Made by a program: the position numbers and the translations under genes
The notes under the pieces: model-generated
Told to the model about the DNA's origin: nothing
The model's input: only the letters and a program-made list of their open reading frames with translations
Database searches by the model: none
Assembly: GCA_016210395.1 (NCBI GenBank)
Contig: JACQUI010000102.1
Span: forward strand, 1 to 33,748
From: Chloroflexota bacterium
GTDB taxonomy: Bacteria > Chloroflexota > Dehalococcoidia > Lucifugimonadales > JACPCL1
Direction: 5' to 3'
DNA: 33,748 nucleotides
Shown here: piece by piece, positions 1 to 7,462 of the stretch
Numbering within the stretch: the first letter of the stretch is position 1
Layout: each line of letters opens with the position of its first letter

Positions 1-77
1 AGGCCTTAGATTCTTCGCAAGACAATCGCTGGTGATGACGTTCGTCGTTTGACCGCCTCGCTCAGAATGACAAATGG
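1..77 (-). repeat. Dispersed intergenic repeat, copy A, at the window edge
   Basis: The complement carries the two halves of a recurring element: a gtcattctgagcgaggcgg arm (54-73, read on the minus strand) and a gcgaagaatctaagg arm (4-23). Similar arms recur at 142-210, 2064-2141, 3256-3300, 3345-3410 and at the right end of the window. The copy starts at base 1, so it is probably cut by the contig end. No coding sequence is supported in 1-309. Confidence 0.6.
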
Positions 78-141
78 TATCCACTGCGCCGACAAACAAG
101 AGGCTTGATAAGTTCACACGCTCTGACTTCACTGGCATCAG

Positions 142-297
142 CCTTAGATTCTTCGCAAGACGGCGGCTTGAGGTAGCAACTGTTGATTGACCACCTCGCT
201 CAGAACGACAGCGGGCCGCTACACCGCAAGGCAAAGGCTTAGTTGTCAACACCCTCTGAGCGCAAACGGGCGGCCTCCCCCTACATCCCGAACACCG
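142..297 (-). repeat. Dispersed intergenic repeat, copy B (long form, paired with copy E)
   Basis: It begins with the same arm as copy A (142-161), has the second arm at 189-210, and then continues for about 90 bases that align with the sequence after copy E. Shared landmarks are an accgc segment, tt-gtcaacaccc, ctgagc, and a cc-gaac-ccg ending. The similarity to 3345-3504 therefore covers about 155 bases, much longer than the core repeat, which points to duplication of a larger unit. It lies just downstream of the ThDP enzyme gene on the minus strand. Confidence 0.6.
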
Positions 298-309
298 AAA
301 GACCCCGCC

Positions 310-1971
310 CTATCCGCCGCCCATGCGGGGGAACTCGTCGGGGTCAACGGGCACCTCGATGACGCTGGGCACGTCGTTTTTCATGGCGGCGCGGATGGTC
401 TCGGCAAGGTTGTTGATGTTGTCCACGTAGTAGCCCTTGCCGCCATACAGCTCGGCCAGCTTATCGAAGCGCGGGTTGGTGATGTCTGTGCCCACCAGCC
501 TGCCTTTGAAGCCGGCGATCTGCAGGGCCTTTTCCGAGCCGTACAGCCCGTTGTTCATACACAGCGTGACAAAGGGGATATGCTCCCGCACCGCCGTCTC
601 CAGCTCCTGGGCATTGAACAGGAAGCCCCCGTCACCGTTGAAGACGATAACGGGAGAGCCTGGGCTGGCCAGCTTCGCGCCGACGCCTTCGGGAATGCCG
701 TAGCCCAGGCCGCCCGTGGGCGGTGAGATGAAGGTGCGCTGGTTTTCAAAGTCAATGCGGTCGTAGCCGAAGGCCTGGCACGCGCCAGCGTCCAGGATGG
801 CGATGGTGTCCGGCGTCTTGACCTTGCGGAACTCGGCGTAGACCCGCCGTGGGCTGATCATAGCGCCGCTGATGCGCCCCTCGGCGTCCAGTCGCTGGCG
901 GCGCTTGGCCCTCAGCTCCTGGGCCTCGCGCTTCCAGGCGGGGTCGCCGCCTTCGGCGCCTTCCCTGCGCAGGGCCTCCAGGATGCCCTGAAGGACTGCC
1001 TGAGCATCGCCCTGGATGCCGACGCTGACGGGACAGTGGCGGCCGATCTCCTTTTCGTCCAGCTCTATCTGGATAATCTTGGCGTCTTTGTTCACGGTCC
1101 CGTTGCCGACCAGGTTGGCGAACCCCAGGAGCCTGGTGCCCACGCCAATGATGACGTCCGCCTTTTTTGACAGCTCACTGGTCTCGGCGGCTCCCCGCGC
1201 GCCATAGGGGCCGACATACAGCGGGTGCGAGTTGGGCACGGCGTCGTTGCGCCGGTAGCTGGTGACCAGCGGCGCCGACAGCAGCTCGGCCAGCGCAACG
1301 GCATCGGCACTCGCGCCGCTTTCGGTGACGCCGCCGCCGGCGATAATCAGCGGGCGTTGCGCGCCTTTGAGCAGCGCGGCGGCCTGGCGGACAAGACTAG
1401 GGTCGCCGGGCAGGCGCTGGTGGACGCGGTAGACGGACGGCGGCTGAAGCTCCGTCTCAACAAACTTGTCGTGCATCATGTCCACGGGGAAGTCAACCAG
1501 GACGGGGCCCTTCTTGTTGGCCACGGCCACCCGGAAAGCGTGGCGCATCATCTCAGGGATGCGCGACGTTGTGGGAATGGTGAGGGCCAGCTTGGTTATC
1601 GTGCGGAACATGGCGACGTGGTCCAGCTCCTGGCCTGTATCGCGATAGACCTGCTCCCTGCTGGTCGCGCCGGAGAGGGCGATCACCGGCACATGGCCCA
1701 TGAAGGCGGTGAACAGCGGGCCGGCGATGTTTGGCGTGCCGGGGCCGCCGGTGGTGATGGTGACGCCGGGCTGGCCGGAGATCCTTGCGTAGGCGCTGGC
1801 CATGCACGCTGCGCCTTGCTCGTGGCGGACGGTGATGAGCTTGATGTTCCGCTCATCGTAGAAGGCGTCGGCAATCTCCAGCGTCTCGTTGCCTACGATG
1901 CCGAATGCGTACTTCACGTCTTCGTTGATCAGGGACTTCACCACGGCCTCACCGGCCGTCATTCTGGGCAT
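310..1971 (-). CDS. Thiamine-diphosphate-dependent enzyme, acetolactate synthase superfamily
   Basis: The product is a 553-aa cytoplasmic enzyme of the ThDP-dependent acetolactate synthase / sulfoacetaldehyde acetyltransferase / oxalyl-CoA decarboxylase superfamily. The N-terminal PYR domain has the catalytic Glu at residue 51 (RHEQ). A middle TPP-enzyme M domain follows at about 190-330. The C-terminal PP domain carries the ThDP/Mg motif GDG at 446-448, with NN at 473-474 exactly 24 residues later. The start is an ATG preceded by AAAGGAGGGG five to six bases upstream. An in-frame ATG 31 codons earlier is rejected because it has no such site and adds a non-family extension. The Q-E-x-D element near residue 130 looks synthase-like, and the Tyr-Glu pair of oxalyl-CoA decarboxylase is not obvious. 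The substrate is unassigned. A degraded paralogue lies immediately upstream, so this enzyme was once one of a pair. Confidence 0.85.
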   Translation of the reverse strand: MPRMTAGEAVVKSLINEDVKYAFGIVGNETLEIADAFYDERNIKLITVRHEQGAACMASAYARISGQPGVTITTGGPGTPNIAGPLFTAFMGHVPVIALSGATSREQVYRDTGQELDHVAMFRTITKLALTIPTTSRIPEMMRHAFRVAVANKKGPVLVDFPVDMMHDKFVETELQPPSVYRVHQRLPGDPSLVRQAAALLKGAQRPLIIAGGGVTESGASADAVALAELLSAPLVTSYRRNDAVPNSHPLYVGPYGARGAAETSELSKKADVIIGVGTRLLGFANLVGNGTVNKDAKIIQIELDEKEIGRHCPVSVGIQGDAQAVLQGILEALRREGAEGGDPAWKREAQELRAKRRQRLDAEGRISGAMISPRRVYAEFRKVKTPDTIAILDAGACQAFGYDRIDFENQRTFISPPTGGLGYGIPEGVGAKLASPGSPVIVFNGDGGFLFNAQELETAVREHIPFVTLCMNNGLYGSEKALQIAGFKGRLVGTDITNPRFDKLAELYGGKGYYVDNINNLAETIRAAMKNDVPSVIEVPVDPDEFPRMGGG

Positions 1972-2063
1972 GTACCCCTCCTTTTGCGGACATGCAACGT
2001 GTGGCCCCAGGGTCTTTCGGTTCGGTTCCAACGGCGCAATGGGATTACAAGGTCTGCGAGGCA

Positions 2064-2141
2064 CATTGTCATTCTAGAGCGAGGTGGTCAAAAGCTTTTC
2101 GCTTTCAATGACGCCCCGCCTCGCGAAGAATCCCTCACGAC
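2064..2141 (+). repeat. Dispersed intergenic repeat, copy C
   Basis: The left arm at 2064-2089 (cattgtcattct-agagcgagg) and the right arm at 2119-2135 (cctcgcgaagaatcc) match copies A and B in the opposite orientation. It sits between the intact ThDP gene and the degraded paralogue. The region 1972-2232 holds nothing else I can support. Confidence 0.55.
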
Positions 2142-2232
2142 GATCGTCTTTCGCAGGGCCACGGCAGTGGCCCGTCGCCCGTTTTCCCAGGAACCCCTTC
2201 GCCCTTGAACACGGAAAAACTCAGCACCCACT

Positions 2233-2542
2233 CTACCTGCCCGTCGTGGCCTCAATGACCCGCGCGGGCATGGGCAACTCCGCCGAGTCCACGGGGATTT
2301 CGATGACGCTGGGCAGGTCCGACGCATCGCCTGCTTCAGCACGTCAGGCACGTCCTCCACGCGGTCCACGTAGAAGCCGTTGGCGCCAAAGAGTTGCGCC
2401 AGCTTGTCGAAGCGGGGGTTCGTGATGTCGGAGCCGACCGCCCTATCGCCGAACATAGCGGACTGGTAGGCCTTCTCCGGTCCCCACATCCCTCCGAGCG
2501 CAGCGACTCCACTACTGCCTGGCCGGCGGTCATTCTGGGCAT
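2233..2542 (-). pseudogene. Collapsed paralogue of the ThDP enzyme (internal deletion plus frameshift)
   Basis: The minus strand starts with ATG and MPRMTAGQAVVESL, nearly the same as the intact neighbour (MPRMTAGEAVVKSL), preceded by a plausible GAGAGG site. After about 18 codons the similarity jumps, at about 2487-2493 and out of frame, to a stretch matching intact residues from about 476 onward, including SDITNPRFDKLAQLFG. A second frameshift near 2320 leads to a third frame ending LPSVIEIPVDSAELPMP...TTGR and a TAG at 2233-2235. Roughly residues 19-475 are missing, including the catalytic Glu and the ThDP-binding GDG motif. The remnant cannot be a functional enzyme. An assembly collapse between two similar genes is an alternative, but the remnant's residues differ from the intact copy throughout, so it is not a chimera of that copy. 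Confidence 0.85.
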
Positions 2543-2656
2543 TGAGGACCTCTCTTGCGTTGTGTGAGCGGCGGCAGTGTAGCATAAGGTGTGCGGGAAT
2601 GAAACCTGCCGACGGTTGCCGTCGTACTACTGACATGACGCTACAAGGAGGCTCCC

Positions 2657-3223
2657 ATGTCCGGCCCAAACCTTGAGACCGCAACACTGGCAAGCGGCTG
2701 CTTCTGGTGCACCGAGGCCGTCTTTCAGCAAGTGCAGGGCGTGAAGAGCGTCATGTCCGGCTACACCGGCGGCAGGCTCCCCAACCCCTCCTACATCCAG
2801 GTGTGCTCCGGCGCAACGGGCCACGCCGAGGCCGTCCAGGTGGCGTATGACCCCTCGGTCATCTCCTACCGCGAGGTCCTGGAGATCTTTTTTGCCACCC
2901 ACGACCCCACGACCATGGACCGCCAGGGCGCGGACGTGGGCACGCAGTACCGCTCCGCCATCTTCTATCACGACGACGCCCAGAAGAAGACGGCGGAAGA
3001 GGTGATGGAAGACCTGCGCCGTCAGAAGATTTTCCGAAACCCGATTGTCACGAAGCTTGAACCTGCGGGGCAGTTCTACCCGTCCGAGGAGTACCACCGC
3101 GACTACTACCAGCGCAACTCGGATGCCCCCTACTGCCAGTTCGTCATCGAGCCGAAGGTGGCCAAGTTCCGCAAGCAGTTCGCGAAAAAGCTGGCAAGCC
3201 CGGTGGCCGGCACGGGCCATTAA
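2657..3223 (+). CDS. msrA: Peptide methionine (S)-S-oxide reductase MsrA
   Basis: The 188-aa cytoplasmic enzyme reduces methionine-S-sulfoxide in proteins and free methionine, repairing oxidative damage. The family motif GCFWC is at residues 14-18, with catalytic Cys15. It is followed by the typical G-Y-x-G-G element, the YPSEEYHRDYY-type region near residues 136-148 and the conserved GHAEAVQV segment. The length is normal for single-domain MsrA. The start is fixed by an AAGGAGG site seven bases before the ATG. Extra cysteines that could act as resolving residues are few: Cys18 in the motif, Cys55 in QVCSG and Cys158 near the C-terminus. No MsrB partner is adjacent. The gene stands alone between the degraded ThDP gene and a repeat-rich gap. 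Confidence 0.95.
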   Translation: MSGPNLETATLASGCFWCTEAVFQQVQGVKSVMSGYTGGRLPNPSYIQVCSGATGHAEAVQVAYDPSVISYREVLEIFFATHDPTTMDRQGADVGTQYRSAIFYHDDAQKKTAEEVMEDLRRQKIFRNPIVTKLEPAGQFYPSEEYHRDYYQRNSDAPYCQFVIEPKVAKFRKQFAKKLASPVAGTGH

Positions 3224-3255
3224 GGACCGTGGGGCGCAAGAAGGTGGCGATTCCG

Positions 3256-3300
3256 CACAATGTCATTGAAAGCCATGACGGTAGTCAGGCGAAGATCTAA
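3256..3300 (+). repeat. Dispersed intergenic repeat, copy D
   Basis: It reads acaatgtcattgaaagcc then atgacggtagtcaggcgaagatctaa. Positions 3271-3292 match the last 22 bases of the window (33727-33748) exactly. It has the same arms as copies A-C, with a distinct centre shared only with copy F. Confidence 0.6.
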
Positions 3301-3344
3301 TGCGGTAGCTGCTGCAGCATTTCCACTCTTCGCACGGGCACATG

Positions 3345-3504
3345 CCTTGGATTCTTGGCGAGACGATCGCTAAACAGAACATCCCTTGGTTGACTACCTC
3401 AGAACGACAGTGGTCTGCCGCACCGCGAGACAATAACTTAATTTGCCAACACCCCCCTGAGCCTTCTAAGGGCCCTGCCCCCTGCCACAACCCGAACGCC
3501 GTTG
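3345..3504 (-). repeat. Dispersed intergenic repeat, copy E (long form, paired with copy B)
   Basis: Its arms are at 3345-3364 (ccttggattcttggcgagac) and 3392-3410 (gactacctcagaacgacag). The homology to copy B continues through a ccaacacccccctgagc segment and an acccgaacgccg ending. Together with copy D it fills the gap between msrA and the downstream hairpin. No gene is supported in 3224-3663. Confidence 0.6.
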
Positions 3505-3535
3505 CCTTCTTCAGCGCTTCCACCGGACGCCAACA

Positions 3536-3574
3536 AGAAACGAGCAGAAGTGGATCCCACTTCTGCTCGTTTCT
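3536..3574. terminator. Strong bidirectional hairpin between convergent genes
   Basis: A perfect 18-bp stem (3536-3553 with 3557-3574) closes on a 3-base loop. There is no long T tract, only GTTTCT. It lies between msrA (plus) and the CoA-binding-fold gene (minus, ending at 3664), where it could stop transcription from both sides. Confidence 0.65.
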
Positions 3575-3663
3575 GCTCTATGCTGATGCTGCCGCTAGGA
3601 AGGTGCGCTTCCGGCCTGACCCTGTAAGGCGCCGCCGTACCGGCGGCGATGTTCTCGCAGCGT

Positions 3664-4026
3664 TCAGTTGTTCATGATGACGGGTATGCCCGCCGCCCGC
3701 GCCTTCTCGGCCGCCTCCTCGTTCACAACGCCGTCCTGCATCCAGACAAACTTCGCCTTCACTTCGATGGCTTCGTCCACCACTGGCGCAACCAACTCCG
3801 ACCGCCGGAAAATGTCCACCATGTCTATGGGCACCGGCACCGACTTCAGGTCCGGGTAGCTCTTCTCTCCCAGCACCTCAGTCACCTGAGGGTTCACCGG
3901 AATGATTTTGTAGCCGACACTCTGCAGGTATTTTGCGACGCGATGGCTGTCCCGGTCTGCGTTAGGGGACAGGCCAACCACGGCAATCACCTTGCTTTGC
4001 GTGAGCTGCTGCTCCACAAGGTCCAC
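3664..4026 (-). CDS. CoA-binding-domain protein (YccU-like)
   Basis: A small Rossmann-fold protein of the CoA-binding domain family (succinyl-CoA synthetase alpha N-domain type). The pattern is visible: VIAVVGLSPNADRDSHRVAKYL near the N-terminus is the nucleotide loop, followed by GYKIIPVNP, VPIDMVDIFR and KFVWMQDGVVNEEAAEKARAAG in the family order. I prefer a GTG start at 4026, giving 120 aa, because AAGGAGG lies seven bases upstream. This places the first strand about 10 residues in, as is usual for the family. An ATG at 4080 with a weaker GGGAG site would add 18 residues. The frame stays open further upstream but shows no family similarity. The biological role is unknown, and CoA binding is a family inference. 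Confidence 0.8.
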   Translation of the reverse strand: MDLVEQQLTQSKVIAVVGLSPNADRDSHRVAKYLQSVGYKIIPVNPQVTEVLGEKSYPDLKSVPVPIDMVDIFRRSELVAPVVDEAIEVKAKFVWMQDGVVNEEAAEKARAAGIPVIMNN

Positions 4027-4218
4027 AGGCGCACCTCCTTCTTGCGAAACGTCCAGGGCGGCAACCCTGTTGGCCGCCATTCTACTCCCATGCAACCAAA
4101 GCCACAATATGTCTTTGCGTGCAATAGGAGGGCCGAAGGTAATGGGAGCGCGACGCCCTCGCACTTGTACGGGTTTCGTCACACTGGTACAATCGTCCGA
4201 AGGCAAAGGAGCTTCCTT

Positions 4219-5013
4219 ATGGCAATCAACGCGCTCCCCTCCAGCTCATCGGAGCTACGCGCCCTCATCCGCCAGGGCAAGTGGACCGGGCCCACGGTCG
4301 CGCTTGCTCCAGGGCGCGTCCAGGCCAACCTGGTGGTGTTGCCCAAGGAGCAGGCCTTCGACTTCCTCCTGTTTTGCCAGCGCAACCCCAAGCCGTGCCC
4401 CCTTGTCGAGGTGCTGGACCCCGGCAACCCGGAGGCGTCACAGACAGCTCCACGCTCGGACGTCCGCACCGACCTTCCACGCTACCGCATCTACCGGGAT
4501 GGCCGCATGTCGGCTGAGGTGGAGGACATCCGCGAGGAGTGGAGGCCGGACCTGGTCACCTTCCTCCTGGGGTGCAGCTTCTCGTTCGAGGCAGCTCTGC
4601 AGCACGCAGGCGTGCCCCTCCGCCACGTGGAAGAGGGGAAAAACGTCTCCATGTACATCACCGCCATCCAGACGACGCCTGCCGGCCAGTTCTCCGGGCC
4701 GATGGTCGTCTCCATGCGCCCCATCCCCAGGGACAAGGTCGTCCGCGCCGTGCAGGTGACCTCCCGCTTCCCCAGCGTGCACGGCGCGCCGGTGCACATC
4801 GGCAACCCCCAGGACATCGGCATCCGCGACCTCTCGCGCCCGGACTTCGGCGACGCCGTGGAGGTCAGGGATGGCGAGGTCCCCGTCTTCTGGGCCTGCG
4901 GCGTGACGCCCCAGGCGCTGGCCGTGAAGTCGCGCCCGCCCCTAATGATCACGCACGCACCCGGGCACATGTTCATCACCGACCTCCGGGACGAAGACCT
5001 GGCCGTCTTGTAA
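4219..5013 (+). CDS. DUF1445 / putative hydro-lyase family protein (D-glutamate cyclase N-half-like)
   Basis: The 264-aa protein matches the DUF1445 (YcsI-type 'putative hydro-lyase') family. Recognisable segments are the N-terminal LRALIRQGKWTGPT, VVLPKEQAFDFLLFCQRNPKPCPL, the FLLGCSFSFEAAL core, the hydrophobic VVSMRPIP block, and the C-terminal FWACGVTPQALAV and ITHAPGHMFITDL elements. The start ATG follows AAAGGAG by eight bases. The frame is open further upstream but lacks family similarity. In eukaryotes this domain forms the N-terminal half of mitochondrial D-glutamate cyclase, with a DUF4392 domain as the C-terminal half. Here the next gene, 63 bases downstream, is that DUF4392 partner, so a shared function, possibly D-glutamate/5-oxo-D-proline conversion, is plausible but not shown. 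Confidence 0.85.
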   Translation: MAINALPSSSSELRALIRQGKWTGPTVALAPGRVQANLVVLPKEQAFDFLLFCQRNPKPCPLVEVLDPGNPEASQTAPRSDVRTDLPRYRIYRDGRMSAEVEDIREEWRPDLVTFLLGCSFSFEAALQHAGVPLRHVEEGKNVSMYITAIQTTPAGQFSGPMVVSMRPIPRDKVVRAVQVTSRFPSVHGAPVHIGNPQDIGIRDLSRPDFGDAVEVRDGEVPVFWACGVTPQALAVKSRPPLMITHAPGHMFITDLRDEDLAVL

Positions 5014-5076
5014 GGCACACCTTGCAAAACAACGCGGCGAGCGTTTTACGGCTAGAGGCCTTGAGAGCGAGACGCT

Positions 5077-5934
5077 GTGTCACAAGTTGAAGACATCATA
5101 CTCGACCGCGACAAACGGGGTGTCTCCCACCTCCGTGGCTATCTGTCGCCGGACTTTTGCCACGATGCCGCCCGATTCCTCCTGGAGCATGCGCCGCGCG
5201 CCCTCATCTGCACCGGCTTCTACATCAAGCGGGCCAAAGCCCCGGAAACCGATGGCCCTCCGGGGGCCTACTTCATCGGCAAGGCCCTTCAGGCCCTTGG
5301 GTTTCAGGTAACATACGTCTCAGACCGGCATTCCATCGGACTGTTTCGGGGCTTGGCGCGGCCGCATGAGCTTATCGAGTTCCCAATCGCGGACGTGGCT
5401 ACGAGCCGACGGTTCGCGCAGGACGTGCTGTCCAGGTTGACGCCCACGGTGGTCATCTCCATCGAACGGTGCAGCCTGACCGCGCGGGGGCGCTACCTGA
5501 ACATGCTGGGCGTGGACATCACGCCCTTCAACGCCCGGCTGGACTATCTCGTCGAAGGCCAGCCGGCCACCATCGGCATCGGCGACGGCGGCAACGAGAT
5601 CGGCATGGGCAACCTGGCAGCCCAGATCCCCAGCGTCGCCACACTGCCCAAAGAGCCGGCGGCAACAACGGTCTCGAAGCTGGTGCTGGCCAGCGTCTCC
5701 AACTGGGGCGGGTACGGCCTCATCACCGCGCTATCGCTGCAGGCGCGCCGCAATCTCCTTCCTTCCGTGGAGACGGAGACGGACCTCATCCGGTTCATGG
5801 TGTCCCGTGGCGCAGTGGACGGCATCATGACGCAAAGGGTCCACGCCGTGGACGGTTTCCTGCTGGAGGAAAACCAGAAGACCCTGGAGCGGCTCCACGC
5901 GTTGCTGTCTGCCCAAGGTCTGCGCACCGGGTAG
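5077..5934 (+). CDS. DUF4392 protein (D-glutamate cyclase C-half-like)
   Basis: The 285-aa protein of the DUF4392 family matches the C-terminal domain of eukaryotic D-glutamate cyclase. Visible family elements are ALICTGFYIKRAKAPETDGPPGA near residues 43-65, VVISIERCSLTARGRYLNMLG near 127-147 and the glycine-rich IGIGDGGNEIGMGN at about 166-179. The last probably forms a ligand or metal site. The region VLASVSNWGGYGL follows. The start codon is GTG with only a weak GAGA-type ribosome site, which suggests translational coupling to the upstream DUF1445 gene across a 63-base gap. Length and domain limits agree with a free-standing DUF4392 protein. Substrate and reaction are inferred from the pairing only. 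Confidence 0.85.
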   Translation: MSQVEDIILDRDKRGVSHLRGYLSPDFCHDAARFLLEHAPRALICTGFYIKRAKAPETDGPPGAYFIGKALQALGFQVTYVSDRHSIGLFRGLARPHELIEFPIADVATSRRFAQDVLSRLTPTVVISIERCSLTARGRYLNMLGVDITPFNARLDYLVEGQPATIGIGDGGNEIGMGNLAAQIPSVATLPKEPAATTVSKLVLASVSNWGGYGLITALSLQARRNLLPSVETETDLIRFMVSRGAVDGIMTQRVHAVDGFLLEENQKTLERLHALLSAQGLRTG

Positions 5935-5997
5935 AGGATGCAGCAAAAAACAGAGGTTCTAGCCCCAATCCCAGAAAGGGCATATCGTTTCCCCATC

Positions 5998-6049
5998 AAA
6001 AAGCCTTGACACCTAGGAGCGCAGAATGCTAGGCTGCCTACGGCTTTTT
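5998..6049. terminator. Long hairpin with A-rich and T-rich arms, overlapping a TTGACA box
   Basis: AAAAAGCC (5998-6005) pairs with GGCTTTTT (6042-6049), and an inner CCTAG/CTAGG pair (6012-6016 with 6029-6033) extends the fold. The arm ends in five T residues on either strand, so it could terminate the DUF4392 transcript. A TTGACA box (6006-6011) inside it, with TAGGCT 18 bases on, might instead be a weak promoter for the next gene. The remainder of 5935-6131 shows nothing else. Confidence 0.45.
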
Positions 6050-6131
6050 GCATAGTCCACATATGGCTGTGCCTGTGAGCACGGCTGTTGCCCACAAAGC
6101 GAAGACTTGAATCCACTGGAGGATGCGCCAA

Positions 6132-7388
6132 ATGCTGTTGACCAGAAGTCGGACCCCTGTTGTAGTAGGCGGACTTATCTTGCTCTTGGGACTCGTGATC
6201 GCCATCGTCGGCGCTGTCAGCGCCGACAACGCCACCCATCCCTTTGGAGAGAGCGCTCCGAACACGGACTTCGGCTGGCAGCCGATGGTGGCCGGTGATC
6301 TGGTAGGTGTTGACGTCCTGTTGGATCCCGTGATGACCGGCGCCAAAGCGGTCTACTCGATTGAGGTGTTCCTGAAGAACTCCACGACCTTGACGGACAG
6401 CATCGTCAGCGGAACGCCAGCCGCATTCGTTCGGACGACTGCCTCCGGTGGTAGCTTGCCGACCGGCCAGGTCATCAATATCCGGTTCAGTTTCCTCAAC
6501 GACGTGCCCGCCTCCGTCCGGCAGAACGCCATCACCCCGCCGGCAGTGGCCGGCATCCACCTCATGGGCCGCGACAACGCAGGCAACCCTGTCCTCGTAG
6601 GCAGGTCGGTCAACCCCGCGCTAAAGCCCATTCCTGCGCCCACAGCGACTCCCGTTCCGCCGGCGGAGCCCACGCCCACGCCTGTCACAACGGTAGTCGT
6701 GCCTGAGTCCCAGGTCACGGCCGTGGCCGCGCCCGCGGGCGGCGCTTCCAAGATCGTGCAGCCCAATGCGGCGGCCACACTCAGCGCGCCCGACGGAAGC
6801 GTGACGGTGAACCTACCCCCCACATCCAGCAGCAAGACGTTCCAGGTAACGTACGCGCCGCTCACCACGGGCGTTCCCGCCGCTTCTCCCAAGACCCAGG
6901 TCCTGCGCGCCTTCGCGCTGACCACCTACGGCACTGATGGCGCCAAAACCGAGGTCACGCTCCTCCAGTCCGTAACCATCAGCGCCAAGTACACCAGCGC
7001 CGATAGCCAGGCGGCCCCGGACAAGAACCCGGCCAACCTGCGCATCCTTAGCTACGACGACACCACCAAGGTGTGGAGCCTCCTCAACACCACCGTGGAC
7101 ATCGCCGGCCAGATGCTTACGGCCAAGGTCAGCCACCTGAGCACCTTTGCCGTGGGCAGCGCGGAGCCGCCCCCACAGACGGTTGAGCAACTGCAAACCC
7201 CGACTCCAACAGCAACACCCGTGGCAACGGCAACGCCCACAAGAACCCCGGCGCCTGCTCCGACGTCTCCACCCACCGGCGACTTCGCGCCTAGCTCCGG
7301 CCTGGTCCTGGCCGTGATGCTGGCGGGCCTGCTCATGGTCCTGGGCGGTGCAACCTATATCACCCAGAGCCGCCGGTCGCGGGCATAG
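6132..7388 (+). CDS. Membrane-anchored surface protein with Thr-Pro linkers
   Basis: A 418-aa exported protein of unknown function. It has a hydrophobic N-terminal signal or anchor segment (about 8-30), a first beta-rich region (about 35-165) and a short Pro-Thr linker (about 170-192). A second globular domain (about 210-350) ends in VSHLSTFAVGS, a pattern common at the end of ZU5/GAIN-like modules of surface proteins. A Thr-Pro-rich stalk (about 360-388) follows, then a C-terminal membrane helix (about 392-412) and a short Arg-rich cytoplasmic tail. There is no LPXTG. I chose ATG 6132 because GGAGG lies nine bases upstream, whereas the ATG at 6123 abuts that site with no spacing. The next gene has the same stalk-helix-Arg ending, so both products probably stay anchored at the cell surface. 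Confidence 0.75.
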   Translation: MLLTRSRTPVVVGGLILLLGLVIAIVGAVSADNATHPFGESAPNTDFGWQPMVAGDLVGVDVLLDPVMTGAKAVYSIEVFLKNSTTLTDSIVSGTPAAFVRTTASGGSLPTGQVINIRFSFLNDVPASVRQNAITPPAVAGIHLMGRDNAGNPVLVGRSVNPALKPIPAPTATPVPPAEPTPTPVTTVVVPESQVTAVAAPAGGASKIVQPNAAATLSAPDGSVTVNLPPTSSSKTFQVTYAPLTTGVPAASPKTQVLRAFALTTYGTDGAKTEVTLLQSVTISAKYTSADSQAAPDKNPANLRILSYDDTTKVWSLLNTTVDIAGQMLTAKVSHLSTFAVGSAEPPPQTVEQLQTPTPTATPVATATPTRTPAPAPTSPPTGDFAPSSGLVLAVMLAGLLMVLGGATYITQSRRSRA

Positions 7389-7417
7389 CTTCCCCGGCTC
7401 GTACACATGCGTGAACG

Positions 7418-7462
7418 AGAGGCCTGGCGAGACTCATCGAGAGTCCTGCGCCAGGCCTCTTT
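7418..7462 (+). terminator. Terminator after the anchored surface protein
   Basis: A perfect 12-bp stem (7418-7429 with 7449-7460) and a second inner GACTC/GAGTC pairing are followed by TTT. It lies 30 bases after the stop codon, so the giant gene downstream very likely has its own promoter. Confidence 0.7.

Noticed and set aside
310..1971. Oxalyl-CoA decarboxylase as the identity of the ThDP enzyme, which would complete an oxalate pathway
   Set aside because: The superfamily fits, but the Tyr-Glu pair expected in oxalyl-CoA decarboxylase is not visible at the matching place, and the gene lies 24 kb from the oxalate-like locus. Only the superfamily call is supported.
3664..4206. The full open frame to 4206 as the start of the CoA-binding protein
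   Set aside because: The extra N-terminal residues show no family similarity, and a strong AAGGAGG site supports the GTG at 4026.
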